Assembly: GCA_937929935.1 (NCBI GenBank)
Contig: CALFUL010000018.1
Span: forward strand, 1-64,000
Length of the DNA: 64,000 bases
Source: an uncultured Flavobacteriaceae bacterium
Lineage (GTDB): Bacteria; Bacteroidota; Bacteroidia; Flavobacteriales; Flavobacteriaceae
Direction: 5' to 3'
This document shows, in pieces, positions 54,836-63,627 of this stretch. The position numbers and the translations under genes are program-made. Within the stretch, counting starts at the first letter, position 1; each line of letters opens with the position of its first letter. The notes below the pieces were generated by a model that saw nothing but the letters and a program-made list of their open reading frames with translations, searched no databases and was not told where the DNA came from.

Positions 54836-55462
54836 TTAATTCTCAGAAAAAAGAATATAGAGCGCAATACCTACAAAAACGACTATTTGAAGCCATTTAA
54901 GGTATCCGCCTACTTTGCTGTTGTTTTTAAGGTAGTTTGAAATGAAGCCTGATAAAATAGCAATTGCACTAAAAATAATGGCAGAGACAAACATAAAAAT
55001 GAAGCCTAAGGTATAAAATTGAGTTACTGTGCTTAAAGATTCGCTAAAAAGAAAACCAGGAAAAAATGCCAAGAAGAAAATGGTAACCTTCGGATTCAAA
55101 ACATTCATAATAAACCCTTGTTTGAATAATTGAAAGAGTCCCTTTTTTGGTACGTTATTTTCAGAAAGGGTAATATCAGCATCACTTTTAAAAACTTGAA
55201 ATGCCAGATACAAGAGATAAACCGCACCCAATAGTTTAATACCAAAGAATAGGCTATCATTTGCTTTAATAAGTGCAGAAATACCAAAAGCTAGAAGGGT
55301 GGTATGTACTAAACAGCCAGAGATGAGTCCTGCAACGGTAGCAAGACCGTACTTTTTGCCGTTAGTAATGCTTTGCATAAGCACATAAATATTATCAGGA
55401 CCGGGCGAAACCGCCAAACCCGCCGTCGCTAATGCAAATCCTACAAGTGTTTCGTAATTCAA
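54836..55462 (-). CDS. LysE/RhtB family exporter
   Basis: 208 residues with about six membrane segments. The N-terminal TLVGFALATAGLAVSPGPDNIYVLMQSITNGKKYGLATVAGLISGCLVHTTLLAFGISALI is the RhtB/LysE signature, with the conserved SPGPD, and VLNPKVTIFFLAFFPGFL is the second family motif. Family members export amino acids or related small molecules; the substrate is not predictable. The gene lies between two copies of a 76-90-bp direct repeat. Confidence 0.93.
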   Translation of the reverse strand: MNYETLVGFALATAGLAVSPGPDNIYVLMQSITNGKKYGLATVAGLISGCLVHTTLLAFGISALIKANDSLFFGIKLLGAVYLLYLAFQVFKSDADITLSENNVPKKGLFQLFKQGFIMNVLNPKVTIFFLAFFPGFLFSESLSTVTQFYTLGFIFMFVSAIIFSAIAILSGFISNYLKNNSKVGGYLKWLQIVVFVGIALYILFSEN

Positions 55463-55481
55463 AATGGTTGCTCGTTGCTCG

Positions 55482-55571
55482 TTGTTCGTTAAGTGTTAAG
55501 TGTTAAGTGTTAAGTGGAATATAGATTATTAGAATTTAGTCTTTCGTCTTGTGTCTCCAGTCTTTTCTCTT
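55482..55571 (+). repeat. Direct repeat flanking the LysE-type gene, copy 2 (four 7-bp units)
   Basis: Same element as 54691-54766, same orientation, extended by two extra TAAGTGT units. It lies directly upstream of the LysE-type start codon. Confidence 0.85.
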
Positions 55572-55605
55572 CTATCATTTATCTCTTTTCTTCTAAAAAG
55601 AACAT

Positions 55606-55633
55606 CCCCCTAACCCCCTTCAAAGGGGGAATC
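55606..55633 (-). terminator. C-rich/G-rich hairpin after pyrD
   Basis: CCCCCTT (55614-55620) pairs with AAGGGGG (55623-55629) around a short loop; a second C run (CCCCC at 55606-55610) could pair alternatively. On the minus strand it is 11 bases after the pyrD stop, so it may be a terminator. The same CCCCCTAACCCCCTT-type element is a familiar dispersed repeat in Bacteroidota. Confidence 0.5.
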
Positions 55634-55639
55634 TTTTAT

Positions 55640-56680
55640 TTAGATTTGAGCTTGCAGAATTGCCTTATTGATATTTTTTACCAATGCTGGTCCTTCATAA
55701 ATAAAGCCTGTATACAATTGAACAAGGCTCGCTCCTGCATCAAGTTTCGCCATGGCATCTTCTGGAGAATGAATACCGCCTACCCCAATAATCGGAAATT
55801 CTTTATGACTCTTTTCAGATAAAAATCGGATAACCTCAGTACTTCTGCTCGTTAACGGCTTGCCACTTAATCCACCTTTTTCTTCAGTGTGTACTAAGTC
55901 AGATTTTAAATGATCACGAGCAATGGTTGTATTGGTTGCTATGACTCCGTCAATCTTGGTTTCTCGCACTATTTCAATGATATCTAATAATTGCTCATCA
56001 GTTAAATCTGGCGCTATTTTTAAAAGAATAGGTTTTTCTTTTACATTTCTTTTAAGCGCAAGTTTGCTGTTCTCTTCTTTTAATTTAGATAAAAGTGCGG
56101 TAAGTGGTTCTTTATCTTGAAGTTCTCTTAATCCGGGTGTATTGGGCGAGCTTACATTGACTGCAAAATAATCAACATGGTCAAAAAGAGCTTCAAAACA
56201 AATAAGGTAATCTTTAATAGCCTCATTATTTGGGGTCACTTTATTTTTACCAATGTTACCCCCAACCAAAACCTTATGTTTTTTCTTTAGGCGATCAACG
56301 GCGTCAAAGACACCCGCATTATTAAAGCCCATTCTATTGATGATCGCCTGGTCTGCTTTTAATCGAAACAAACGAGGTTTAGGATTACCGTCTTGTGGTA
56401 AGGGCGTTAAGGTTCCGATTTCAACAAAACCAAATCCGAAATTAGAAAACTCGTTATACAGCAACGCATTCTTATCAAACCCAGCAGCTAAACCAACGGG
56501 GTTCTTAAATTTCAAGCCAAAAACCTCACGTTCTAAACGTGAATCATTGACTACATAAAGCGATTTAAATAGCGAGGAAAATCCAATTTTACAGAGAAAA
56601 CCGACTAGCGAAAAGGTAAAATAATGAGCACGCTCAGCACTCAAATTAAAAAGTAAAGGTCTAACAAAATACTTGTACAT
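55640..56680 (-). CDS. pyrD: Dihydroorotate dehydrogenase (quinone), class 2
   Basis: 346 residues from the ATG at 56680, chosen because [29 protein letters not shown] is the usual class 2 membrane-associated N-terminal helix pair; an ATG at 56701 would add seven residues. [39 protein letters not shown] and NRMGFNNAG are FMN-site motifs, and [17 protein letters not shown] contains the class 2 catalytic Ser. It oxidises dihydroorotate in pyrimidine synthesis and passes electrons to quinone. It is not linked to other pyr genes here. Confidence 0.96.
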   Translation of the reverse strand: MYKYFVRPLLFNLSAERAHYFTFSLVGFLCKIGFSSLFKSLYVVNDSRLEREVFGLKFKNPVGLAAGFDKNALLYNEFSNFGFGFVEIGTLTPLPQDGNPKPRLFRLKADQAIINRMGFNNAGVFDAVDRLKKKHKVLVGGNIGKNKVTPNNEAIKDYLICFEALFDHVDYFAVNVSSPNTPGLRELQDKEPLTALLSKLKEENSKLALKRNVKEKPILLKIAPDLTDEQLLDIIEIVRETKIDGVIATNTTIARDHLKSDLVHTEEKGGLSGKPLTSRSTEVIRFLSEKSHKEFPIIGVGGIHSPEDAMAKLDAGASLVQLYTGFIYEGPALVKNINKAILQAQI

Positions 56681-56769
56681 AGAACAAAAGTAATTTGTCA
56701 AAAATACAAAGGTAAGTGTCTTAAATTTTAGAAGGTAACCGCATTTTGTTAACAGATTGCGGTTGACAA

Positions 56770-57213
56770 TTATTCAGGGTCTACAATAGTAGTTTTGAGT
56801 CCCATTGGCACCACTCTTATGGGCCTTCTGATTACTTCATAACATAGCATCAAATACCTTTTGTACTGCTTTTCATTAAAGGTTGACAGCATTAACTCAT
56901 CAGTAGCTCTTGACGCATCAACAATTTTTTGTTGTAGCACAAGATATTTATCGGCTAGGGCAGTTAATTCTTCAGGGGTGCTTTGCGGCTGTGAGGCTAA
57001 AAGGTTTTCGATTTCTTCTTCAATAGTTTTAGTTTCAAGCTGCAATTCAGTTTGCCATTTTTCCATTTTTGAAACCTGGGCCTCATTTAATTGAAAAATT
57101 TTAATGAATAACTCTGAACTCTTTTCATTCAACCCTAAGGTACAATCTTGGGCAATTCCCAAAAAAGAAAAAAAAGAAAAAATCAGTACCGGTAAAAATC
57201 GTTCTAATTGCAT
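56770..57213 (-). CDS. Small secreted coiled-coil protein, unknown function
   Basis: 147 residues with a signal peptide ([18 protein letters not shown]). The mature part is almost all helical and Glu/Gln-rich: [36 protein letters not shown] ... [38 protein letters not shown]. The length and helix pairs resemble Spy/CpxP-like periplasmic proteins, including an NEKQYKRY segment near where CpxP-type proteins have LTPEQ repeats, but the match is loose. It is monocistronic and divergent from pepT. Confidence 0.7.
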   Translation of the reverse strand: MQLERFLPVLIFSFFSFLGIAQDCTLGLNEKSSELFIKIFQLNEAQVSKMEKWQTELQLETKTIEEEIENLLASQPQSTPEELTALADKYLVLQQKIVDASRATDELMLSTFNEKQYKRYLMLCYEVIRRPIRVVPMGLKTTIVDPE

Positions 57214-57291
57214 TTGTCAAAAATCTAATTTGTAGTTTGCATATAGATTAGCAAGGCAACCCTACTATAACTGAAATAAAACGTAAAAATT

Positions 57292-58524
57292 ATGTCAAAA
57301 CAGCACATTATTGACCGTTTCTTACGGTATGTGAAGATTGATACCCAAAGTGACCCTACTTCAGACCGTACACCGAGTACAGAAAAGCAATGGAATTTAG
57401 CCTATAAACTTGCTGAAGAATTGAAAGAAATTGGCATGACTGAAGTAAGTATTGATGACCATGCTTATATCATGGCTACCTTACCCAGTAACCTTGATAA
57501 AGAGGTGCCCACAATTGGTTTTATTGCACACTTTGATACCACGCCAGATTATAGCGGCACCAATGTTAAACCTCAAATTATTGAAGATTATGACGGTGGC
57601 GATATTATACTAAACATTGAAAAAAAAATTGTCTTATCGCCTTTTAATTTTGATGATTTAAGACAGTATGAAGGGCAAACACTAATTACTACTGATGGCA
57701 CTACGCTACTTGGGGCTGATGATAAAGCGGGCATTGCTGAGATTATGACGGCCATGGAATATTTAATTGAGCACCCTGAAATTAAGCATGGCACGATCAA
57801 AGTTGGATTTACCCCTGATGAAGAAATTGGTAGAGGAGCGCACAAATTTGATGTCGAGAAGTTTGGTGCTGATTGGGCATATACCATGGACGGAAGTCAA
57901 ATTGGCGAACTTGAATATGAAAATTTCAATGCGGCTTCAGCAAAATTTACCATAAAGGGGGTAAGTGTGCACCCGGGGTATGCAAAAAATAAAATGGTCA
58001 ATGCGGTCACTATTGCAAGTGAATTGATCAATATTCTTCCGCCTGAAGAATCGCCACAATATACTGAAGGGCTTGAAGGCTTTTTTCATGTACATCATTT
58101 TAAAGGCGAAATAGAACATGCTGAAGTAGAAGTCATTGTTAGAGACCATGATAAAGACCAATTTGAGCGCCGTAAAGAACTGTTACGCCATATGTTCAAA
58201 TCATTTAATGAAATTTATGGTAACTGCATTACTTTGGATTTACAAGATCAATACTACAATATGCGTGAAAAAATTGAACCCGTGATGCATATTGTTGATA
58301 TTGCGAAAGAGGCTATGCAAGCGGTAGGAATCGAACCCATCATCAAACCAATACGTGGCGGTACGGATGGCTCACAGCTCAGTTTTATGGGCTTACCATG
58401 CCCCAATATATTTGCTGGCGGACATAATTTTCATGGCAAGTTTGAATATATACCCGTAGAAAGCATGCAAAAGGCTGTTGAAACTATTGTGAAGATTTGT
58501 GAGTTAGTCGGGAAGAGAAATTAG
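57292..58524 (+). CDS. pepT: Peptidase T (tripeptide aminopeptidase)
   Basis: 410 residues of the M20B family. Zinc ligands and catalytic residues are in place: [14 protein letters not shown] (His and Asp), [13 protein letters not shown] (bridging Asp), [29 protein letters not shown] (catalytic Glu and Asp), and [17 protein letters not shown] (C-terminal His). [18 protein letters not shown] is characteristic of PepT. It releases N-terminal residues from tripeptides in the cytoplasm. A repeat-rich intergenic region follows. Confidence 0.96.
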   Translation: MSKQHIIDRFLRYVKIDTQSDPTSDRTPSTEKQWNLAYKLAEELKEIGMTEVSIDDHAYIMATLPSNLDKEVPTIGFIAHFDTTPDYSGTNVKPQIIEDYDGGDIILNIEKKIVLSPFNFDDLRQYEGQTLITTDGTTLLGADDKAGIAEIMTAMEYLIEHPEIKHGTIKVGFTPDEEIGRGAHKFDVEKFGADWAYTMDGSQIGELEYENFNAASAKFTIKGVSVHPGYAKNKMVNAVTIASELINILPPEESPQYTEGLEGFFHVHHFKGEIEHAEVEVIVRDHDKDQFERRKELLRHMFKSFNEIYGNCITLDLQDQYYNMREKIEPVMHIVDIAKEAMQAVGIEPIIKPIRGGTDGSQLSFMGLPCPNIFAGGHNFHGKFEYIPVESMQKAVETIVKICELVGKRN

Positions 58525-59034
58525 GAACAAGGTCTTTGGGTTTTGGGTTTTGGCTTTTGGCTTTTGGCTTTTGGTAATTAAAATATCCTTTGTACTATTT
58601 ACTTAATACTTTGTACTTCTTACTTTGTACCTCAGATTTCGTGTTCCTAGGTTCTCGACTGCGCTCGAAGTGACATCCTATTTGTTGTTGGGTTATTAGA
58701 GAATGAGTTTTGTAATTTGGGATTTGGCTTTTGGTAATTAAAACATCCTTTGTACACTTTATTTTGTACTTTGTACTTAATACTTTGTACCTCAAATTTC
58801 GTGTTCCTAGGTTCTCGACTGCGCTCGAAGTGACATCCTATTTGTTGTTGGGTTATTAGAGAATGAGTTTTGGGTTTTGGGTTTTGGGTTTTGATTAATA
58901 AAGTATACTTTGTACTCTTTACTTTGTACTTCTTACTTTGTACTTGATACTTTGTACTTGATACTTTGTACTTCTTACTTTGCACTTGATACTTTGTACT
59001 TTTTAACTTTTAACCCTTAACTAATAACAAATTC
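58525..59034. other. Gene-free repeat-rich region between pepT and the DUF1801 gene
   Basis: About 510 bases with no believable gene. Most of it is the 160-bp tandem repeat described separately, followed by degenerate ACTTTGTACTT-type units to about 59005. The open frames found here on the minus strand, with CHFERSREPRN peptides, are translations of the repeat and not genes. Confidence 0.8.
58552..58871. repeat. 160-bp tandem duplication, with a degenerate third copy after it
   Basis: Landmarks recur at a 160-base offset: TTGGTAATTAAAA at 58571 and 58731, GTGTTCCTAGGTTCTCGAC at 58641 and 58801, and GAATGAGTTTTG at 58701 and 58861. The CGACTGCGCTCGAAGTGAC block inside is identical in both copies and resembles a REP-like element common in Bacteroidota. 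A third, diverged copy continues to about 59005. Confidence 0.88.
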
Positions 59035-59631
59035 ATGGAAAAATCAGAAAAAGTAGCAGCGTACTTTGCTGAAGAACATAGGTTTCAAAAAGCGATTCAA
59101 AAGCTTCGTGAGTTGGTTTTAGAAACAGGATTAGAAGAAACATTTAAATGGGCTTTTCCTACCTACACCTATGAAAATAAAAATGTGGTGGCGGTATGTA
59201 AATTCAAGAACCATTTTGGTATTTGGTTTTACAAAGGTGTGTTCTTAAAGGATCTGTATAACCTACTTGAAAATGCTCAAGAAGGTAAAACGCAAGCGAT
59301 GCGCCATTGGAAATTTACTTCTATTGACGCCATTGAACCCTTGAAAATTTCAGCTTATTTAAATGAGGCCATAGAAAATGAAAAAAAAGGCTTAAAACTC
59401 AGTCCAAAAAAGAAGGCTGCTATACAAGTTATAATGCCGCAGTTATTGACTGATGCGCTTAGCAAGCGTACAAAAATTCGTGATGCATTTGAAAAAATGA
59501 GTCCGTCGAAAAGAAGAGATTACGCTGACTATATCAGCAACGCCAAACAAGAAAAAACAAAACTGTCGCGGCTTGAAAAAATACTACCCATGATTGAACA
59601 AGGCATAGGTTTGAATGATCAGTATCGATAG
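59035..59631 (+). CDS. DUF1801 / YdeI-OmpD-associated domain protein
   Basis: 198 residues, cytoplasmic. The N-terminal half has the DUF1801 pattern (RFQKAIQKLRELVLETGLEETFKWAFPTYTYENKNVVAVCKFKNHFGIWFYKG). The C-terminal half has the YdeI-type helical tail with KTKLSRLEKILPMIEQGIG and MSPSKRRDYADYISNAKQEKTK. Such proteins are widespread and small, with no established reaction. No operon partner is seen; the next gene converges beyond a repeat and a terminator. Confidence 0.88.
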   Translation: MEKSEKVAAYFAEEHRFQKAIQKLRELVLETGLEETFKWAFPTYTYENKNVVAVCKFKNHFGIWFYKGVFLKDLYNLLENAQEGKTQAMRHWKFTSIDAIEPLKISAYLNEAIENEKKGLKLSPKKKAAIQVIMPQLLTDALSKRTKIRDAFEKMSPSKRRDYADYISNAKQEKTKLSRLEKILPMIEQGIGLNDQYR

Positions 59632-59683
59632 GCTTTATCGATTTGACAGTGCGACGCAACGAGGAAACTTGCGAATACCGCAA

Positions 59684-59747
59684 CCTCGCGTGAGATTCCT
59701 CACTACGTTCGGAATGACAAAATAAAGGTTCGGAATGACAAAATAAA
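59684..59747. repeat. Bacteroidota dispersed repeat with a 20-base unit duplicated
   Basis: The segment CCTCGCGTGAGATTCCTCAC followed by TACGTTCGGAATGAC (59684-59718) is the reverse complement of an element familiar from many Bacteroidota intergenic regions. GTTCGGAATGACAAAATAAA then occurs twice (59707-59726 and 59728-59747) with one base between. The open frame that includes CHSERSEESH is this repeat translated. Confidence 0.8.
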
Positions 59748-59771
59748 ACAGCATTATAGAATGGAAACAAA

Positions 59772-59801
59772 AAAAGCCTTGAATATACATTCAAGGCTTT
59801 T
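59772..59801 (-). terminator. Rho-independent terminator after yajC
   Basis: Perfect 13-bp stem AAAAGCCTTGAAT (59772-59784) / ATTCAAGGCTTTT (59789-59801) around a 4-base loop, with A-rich and T-rich flanks. On the minus strand it lies 20 bases after the yajC stop; it could also serve the converging DUF1801 gene. Confidence 0.9.
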
Positions 59802-59820
59802 CAACTAAACTATTTTAAAA

Positions 59821-60114
59821 CTATTTCTTAGCGTCTACTGGCGCATTTAATTTTCTGCTCATTTCTAAAGAAATCGCTGAGCGGTCAAATTTTAATTTTC
59901 CTGCCATAGTTTCAATAACAACTGTATTGTCATTATTATTTATATCTAGAACTTTACCGTGAAGACCGCTTTTGGTAATCACACGATCTCCTCTTTTAAG
60001 TTCAGAAACATACTTTTTTTCATCTTTTGCACGTTTCATTTGTGGGCGTATCATAAAAAAATACGCTACCGCAAAAATTGCAATCATTGGCAAAAATTGC
60101 CCCATCTCACCCAT
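59821..60114 (-). CDS. yajC: Preprotein translocase subunit YajC
   Basis: 97 residues. One N-terminal membrane helix (FLPMIAIFAVAYFFMIRPQMKR) is followed by a small basic domain with VSELKRGDRVITKSGLHGKVLDIN and DNTVVIETMAGKLKFDRSAI, the YajC signature. YajC associates with SecDF and the SecYEG translocase. It is the last gene of a nusB - DUF1573 - yajC operon, common in Bacteroidota, where ybbR-like and coaE genes often follow; here a terminator and the DUF1801 gene follow instead. Confidence 0.96.
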   Translation of the reverse strand: MGEMGQFLPMIAIFAVAYFFMIRPQMKRAKDEKKYVSELKRGDRVITKSGLHGKVLDINNNDNTVVIETMAGKLKFDRSAISLEMSRKLNAPVDAKK

Positions 60115-60133
60115 ATTCTATTCTTAAATTAAA

Positions 60134-60604
60134 TTATTTAGCTGTTGGCCCTAGTGGCACAGCACCTTTAGGATTTACAAATGCCTTGATTCTCAATAAC
60201 TCAGAACCTTTAACCGTATTTGCTTTAACCGTAATAGTTTTAGTTACCTGATTTTGACCCGTACCATTAAACTTAACCAATAACTCACCTGAATCGCCAG
60301 GTGCTATAGGTGTGTTTTTTGGGTACTCAGGTATTGTACAACCACAGCTACTTTTAGCATCAGTTATGATTAAAGGTCCGTTACCAGTATTTGTAAATTT
60401 AAATACAGTTTGTTGCGCCGCGTTTTGCTCTATGGTTCCGAAATCATGCTCTGACTTATCAAAACTCATTACAGGAACTAGCTTTGCAGCCTCATCACGC
60501 TCTGCAGCTACTGCTACATTATCTGATTTGATTTTACTAGTGGCATTCTCTTTACAAGAGATAAAAACCATCATTAAACTCAAGGTGAATACTAATTTTT
60601 TCAT
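60134..60604 (-). CDS. DUF1573 lipoprotein
   Basis: 156 residues. A lipoprotein signal ends at Cys17 (LMMVFISCKE), giving a lipid-anchored protein. The mature part contains the DUF1573 Ig-like domain: FDKSEHDFGTIEQNAAQQTVFKFTNTGNGPLIITDAKSSCGCTIPEYPKNTPIAPGDSGELLVKFNGTGQ, with the conserved SSCGCT. Function unknown. It sits between nusB and yajC, 19 bases from yajC, and is probably co-transcribed with both. Confidence 0.92.
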   Translation of the reverse strand: MKKLVFTLSLMMVFISCKENATSKIKSDNVAVAAERDEAAKLVPVMSFDKSEHDFGTIEQNAAQQTVFKFTNTGNGPLIITDAKSSCGCTIPEYPKNTPIAPGDSGELLVKFNGTGQNQVTKTITVKANTVKGSELLRIKAFVNPKGAVPLGPTAK

Positions 60605-60667
60605 CTTTTAAATTTTTATTTTTTGATGTTACTACTTATTAATAAAGCACAAAATTAGCTAAATATT

Positions 60668-61615
60668 TTATAAAAGTCCACGGCCTACCTTATTTAGCCT
60701 ATTTTCAGCTTGGTATTCTTTGACTAATTTGTCGAGAATGCCGTTAATAAAGATGCTACTTTTAGGGGTAGAATATTCTTTTGCAATTTCTAAAAATTCA
60801 TTGATGGTCACCTTTTCAGGTATCGATGAAAAGTTCAATAATTCGCAGATGGCCATTTTGAGTAAGATGGCGTCAATATCAGCAATTCGGTCTTTATCCC
60901 AATTAGGGGTTTTGCCTTCTATTTCTTTTTCTAATTCAGCATTGTTCAACAATGTTTTTGTAAACAGTTGCTTGGCAAAAAGCATATCTTCTTCATCTTT
61001 TAATAACTCAGGTAAAAAATAAGAAGCACTAGCGCCTTCTTTAGCTTTTTTCAATAGTTTGAGTAAAAAGGTATTGACAAGGGGTAGGTCATCAACCCAT
61101 GTCAATTGATAGTCTTCAAAATAATCATAGATTTTTTCATTGGGCGCAATGATGTTTTTAAACAATGATTGCACGATTGCTTTATCATCTTGATAGGAAC
61201 CCTCAGGGGAAAGCATATACGCTTTAAAAGCTTCACTTTCAATAAGTTCTTTATGAATTAGCTTTACGTATTCATCATTCAAATACCAATTTTTCAACTT
61301 TCTTTTTTTAAGTTCATCTTTTAAAAGTTGATTTGTAGAAAGCTGATTGAGCAGCTTATTTTTGATGAACTTTTCTTTATCAGGGTAGGCATCAGATGCC
61401 GTTTCAATATACTTTTTCTTAGATTTTGTGTGCTGATCTTTTTCAAAATCATGTACTTCAACAAGCAGGCTTAAGAGCAATAAGTACAAGGTGTACATAT
61501 TTTCAATGCTCTCTGTTAGAAATTTTTCTTGATCGTCAATCGATTCATTTTTAGAGTGAACCAAAGCATAAATGCATTGCATTACTTTTACTCTGATATG
61601 CCTTCTTGTTAACAT
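60668..61615 (-). CDS. nusB: Transcription antitermination factor NusB
   Basis: 315 residues from the ATG at 61615, chosen because MLTRRHIRVKVMQCIYALVHS matches the NusB start; an upstream ATG at 61669 would add 18 residues without family resemblance. The C-terminal part (WDKDRIADIDAILLKMAICELLNFSSIPEKVTINEFLEIAKEYSTPKSSIFINGILDKLVKEY) is the classic NusB core. Bacteroidota NusB proteins carry a long insert in the middle, hence about twice the E. coli length. NusB takes part in rRNA transcription antitermination with NusE. It heads the nusB - DUF1573 - yajC operon. Confidence 0.95.
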   Translation of the reverse strand: MLTRRHIRVKVMQCIYALVHSKNESIDDQEKFLTESIENMYTLYLLLLSLLVEVHDFEKDQHTKSKKKYIETASDAYPDKEKFIKNKLLNQLSTNQLLKDELKKRKLKNWYLNDEYVKLIHKELIESEAFKAYMLSPEGSYQDDKAIVQSLFKNIIAPNEKIYDYFEDYQLTWVDDLPLVNTFLLKLLKKAKEGASASYFLPELLKDEEDMLFAKQLFTKTLLNNAELEKEIEGKTPNWDKDRIADIDAILLKMAICELLNFSSIPEKVTINEFLEIAKEYSTPKSSIFINGILDKLVKEYQAENRLNKVGRGLL

Positions 61616-61716
61616 GTTAAGGAACTTTAATTGAAGTGTCTTCAAATTTAAAGGTGTAAAAGTAAGCATCTATTTTGAATGCATACTAGGCAAACGGGTA
61701 ATATCTTACTAGAATT

Positions 61717-61751
61717 CTTGCAATACCTTTTTAATCAAAACCCTATCTTTG
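61717..61751 (+). promoter_or_regulatory. Candidate Bacteroidota promoter of the MsbA-like transporter gene
   Basis: TATCTTTG at 61744-61751 matches TAnnTTTG. A CTTG at 61717-61720 is a partial -33 element with a 23-base spacer, at the upper end of the usual range. The ATG is at 61798. Confidence 0.45.
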
Positions 61752-61797
61752 AAACATTGCAAAAAATCAAAAATAAGGCGTCATTTTTATAGCGTAT

Positions 61798-63552
61798 ATG
61801 AAAGAACTTAAACACTTAAATAAATACTTCAAAAAATATGGTTTAAAGCTATTTTTAGGTGTTTTCATTACCATCATTGCGCGCGTTTTTGCATTGGTCA
61901 TGCCTTCTTATATTAAAAATATAATTGAGGTAGTTGAACGGTATACTTCAAAAGAATTAGATAAAGTTCAAGCTACTGAACTACTTACTGAATACATTCT
62001 TATCATTGTTGGTGCCGCTTTACTTTCAGGTTTATTTACTTTTTTAATGCGGCAAACCATTATCAATGTTTCGCGTTACATTGAGTATGATTTAAAAAAT
62101 GAAATTTTTGACCACTATCAATTATTGAGTTTAAATTTTTATAAAAACAACAGAACGGGTGATTTAATGAATAGGATCAGTGAAGATGTGAATCAGGTCA
62201 GAATGTATGCGGGGCCCGCCATCATGTACGGTATTAATGCGCTTACGCTTTTTGCATGTTTGATTCCGTTAATGTTTGTAAAAGCCCCTACCCTGGCAGC
62301 GTATACCTTATTACCCTTACCCATTCTCTCGGTGCTGATTTATCAAATTAGTAAAATAATTCACAAGCGCAGTACCAAAGTTCAAGAATATCTTTCGAGC
62401 TTATCAACCTTTACACAAGAGGTTTTTTCAGGCGTATCAGTGATTAAAGCCTATGCCCTTGAGCCAAAAATAAATGATGAATTAGTAGCCCTTGCTATTG
62501 ACGGTAAGAATAAAAGTATGAATCTAGCAAAGGTTAATGCTTGGTTTTTTCCGATGATGGTACTTTTAATTGGCTTTAGTAATATTTTGGTTATTTACAT
62601 TGGCGGCAAACAATATATTAATGGCGAAATTGAATCAGTTGGTGTTATTGCAGAATTCATTTTGTATGTAAATATGCTTACTTGGCCCGTTGCTATTGTG
62701 GGGTGGCTAACCTCAATTGTGCAAAGAGCAGAGGCATCACAAAAAAGAATCAATGAGTTTTTAAAAGAAACGCCCGAGATTGTCAATGAAGTTGCCACCA
62801 GTGAACCCATTCAAGGTAAAATTGAATTTAAGAACGTTTCTTTTACGTATGGTGATACTGAAATTACGGCGCTTAAAGATGTATCTTTTTCAATTGCCGC
62901 AGGCGAAACGGTTGCCATCCTAGGAAAAACAGGATCAGGAAAATCGACCCTATTAGATTTGGTTGCGCGCTTGTATGATGTTGATTCAGGAGAAATTTTA
63001 ATTGATGACCATCCTATAAAAAAACATAACCTAACCAATTTAAGAGAAGCTATAGGGGCCGTACCTCAAGATGCTTTTCTTTTTTCAGATTCTATAGAAA
63101 GTAACATCAAATTTGGCAAACATGACGCTACCCATGAAGATGTGGTACAGGTGGCGAAAAATGCAGCAGTTCATGACAATATTATGGGCTTCGCAAAAAA
63201 ATATGATACTGTTTTAGGCGAACGTGGTATTACCTTAAGCGGCGGACAGAAACAACGAGTTTCAATTGCCCGTTCACTCTTGAAAAACCCTAAAATATAT
63301 ACCTTTGATGATTGTCTTTCAGCAGTTGATACAGAGACTGAAGAAGCCATTTTAAACAATTTAAAAAAGGCCTCAAAAGACAGAACAACCCTTATTGTGA
63401 GCCACCGTGTGTCATCAGCGAAAAATGCAAATAAGATTATTGTTTTTGATGAAGGAAAGGTAATTCAAGAAGGTACACATAACCAGTTACTCAAGAGAAA
63501 AGGATACTATAAAGAACTCTATGAGAATCAACTAACAGACAAAGAAAACTAG
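61798..63552 (+). CDS. ABC transporter, fused membrane and ATP-binding domains (MsbA-like)
   Basis: 584 residues. Six membrane helices occupy about 1-310 (KYGLKLFLGVFITIIARVFALVMPSYI, ILIIVGAALLSGLFTFLM, then four more). The ATPase domain has VAILGKTGSGKSTLLDLVARLYD, the signature LSGGQKQRVSIARSLL, and Walker B IYTFDDCLSAVD. After the Walker B Asp the usual catalytic Glu is Asp, as in the degenerate sites of heterodimeric exporters such as TM287 or BmrC. The D-loop and the switch His (IVSHRVSS) are present. MsbA-type transporters export lipids or drugs. It is divergent from nusB and followed by a PUR-family gene, a frequent arrangement. Confidence 0.93.
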   Translation: MKELKHLNKYFKKYGLKLFLGVFITIIARVFALVMPSYIKNIIEVVERYTSKELDKVQATELLTEYILIIVGAALLSGLFTFLMRQTIINVSRYIEYDLKNEIFDHYQLLSLNFYKNNRTGDLMNRISEDVNQVRMYAGPAIMYGINALTLFACLIPLMFVKAPTLAAYTLLPLPILSVLIYQISKIIHKRSTKVQEYLSSLSTFTQEVFSGVSVIKAYALEPKINDELVALAIDGKNKSMNLAKVNAWFFPMMVLLIGFSNILVIYIGGKQYINGEIESVGVIAEFILYVNMLTWPVAIVGWLTSIVQRAEASQKRINEFLKETPEIVNEVATSEPIQGKIEFKNVSFTYGDTEITALKDVSFSIAAGETVAILGKTGSGKSTLLDLVARLYDVDSGEILIDDHPIKKHNLTNLREAIGAVPQDAFLFSDSIESNIKFGKHDATHEDVVQVAKNAAVHDNIMGFAKKYDTVLGERGITLSGGQKQRVSIARSLLKNPKIYTFDDCLSAVDTETEEAILNNLKKASKDRTTLIVSHRVSSAKNANKIIVFDEGKVIQEGTHNQLLKRKGYYKELYENQLTDKEN

Positions 63553-63627
63553 AAAATTGTTGTCTGATTGCTATTTTTTTTACATTTTTGGAAGGATTAG
63601 ATTTAAAACATAACCAAACACTATAAC

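Noticed and set aside
58595..58985. Minus-strand frames containing CHFERSREPRN peptides
   Set aside because: They are translations of the 160-bp intergenic repeat and repeat the same peptide in overlapping frames.
59534..59794. Minus-strand frame containing CHSERSEESH
   Set aside because: It is the translation of a well-known dispersed Bacteroidota repeat and overlaps the end of the DUF1801 gene.
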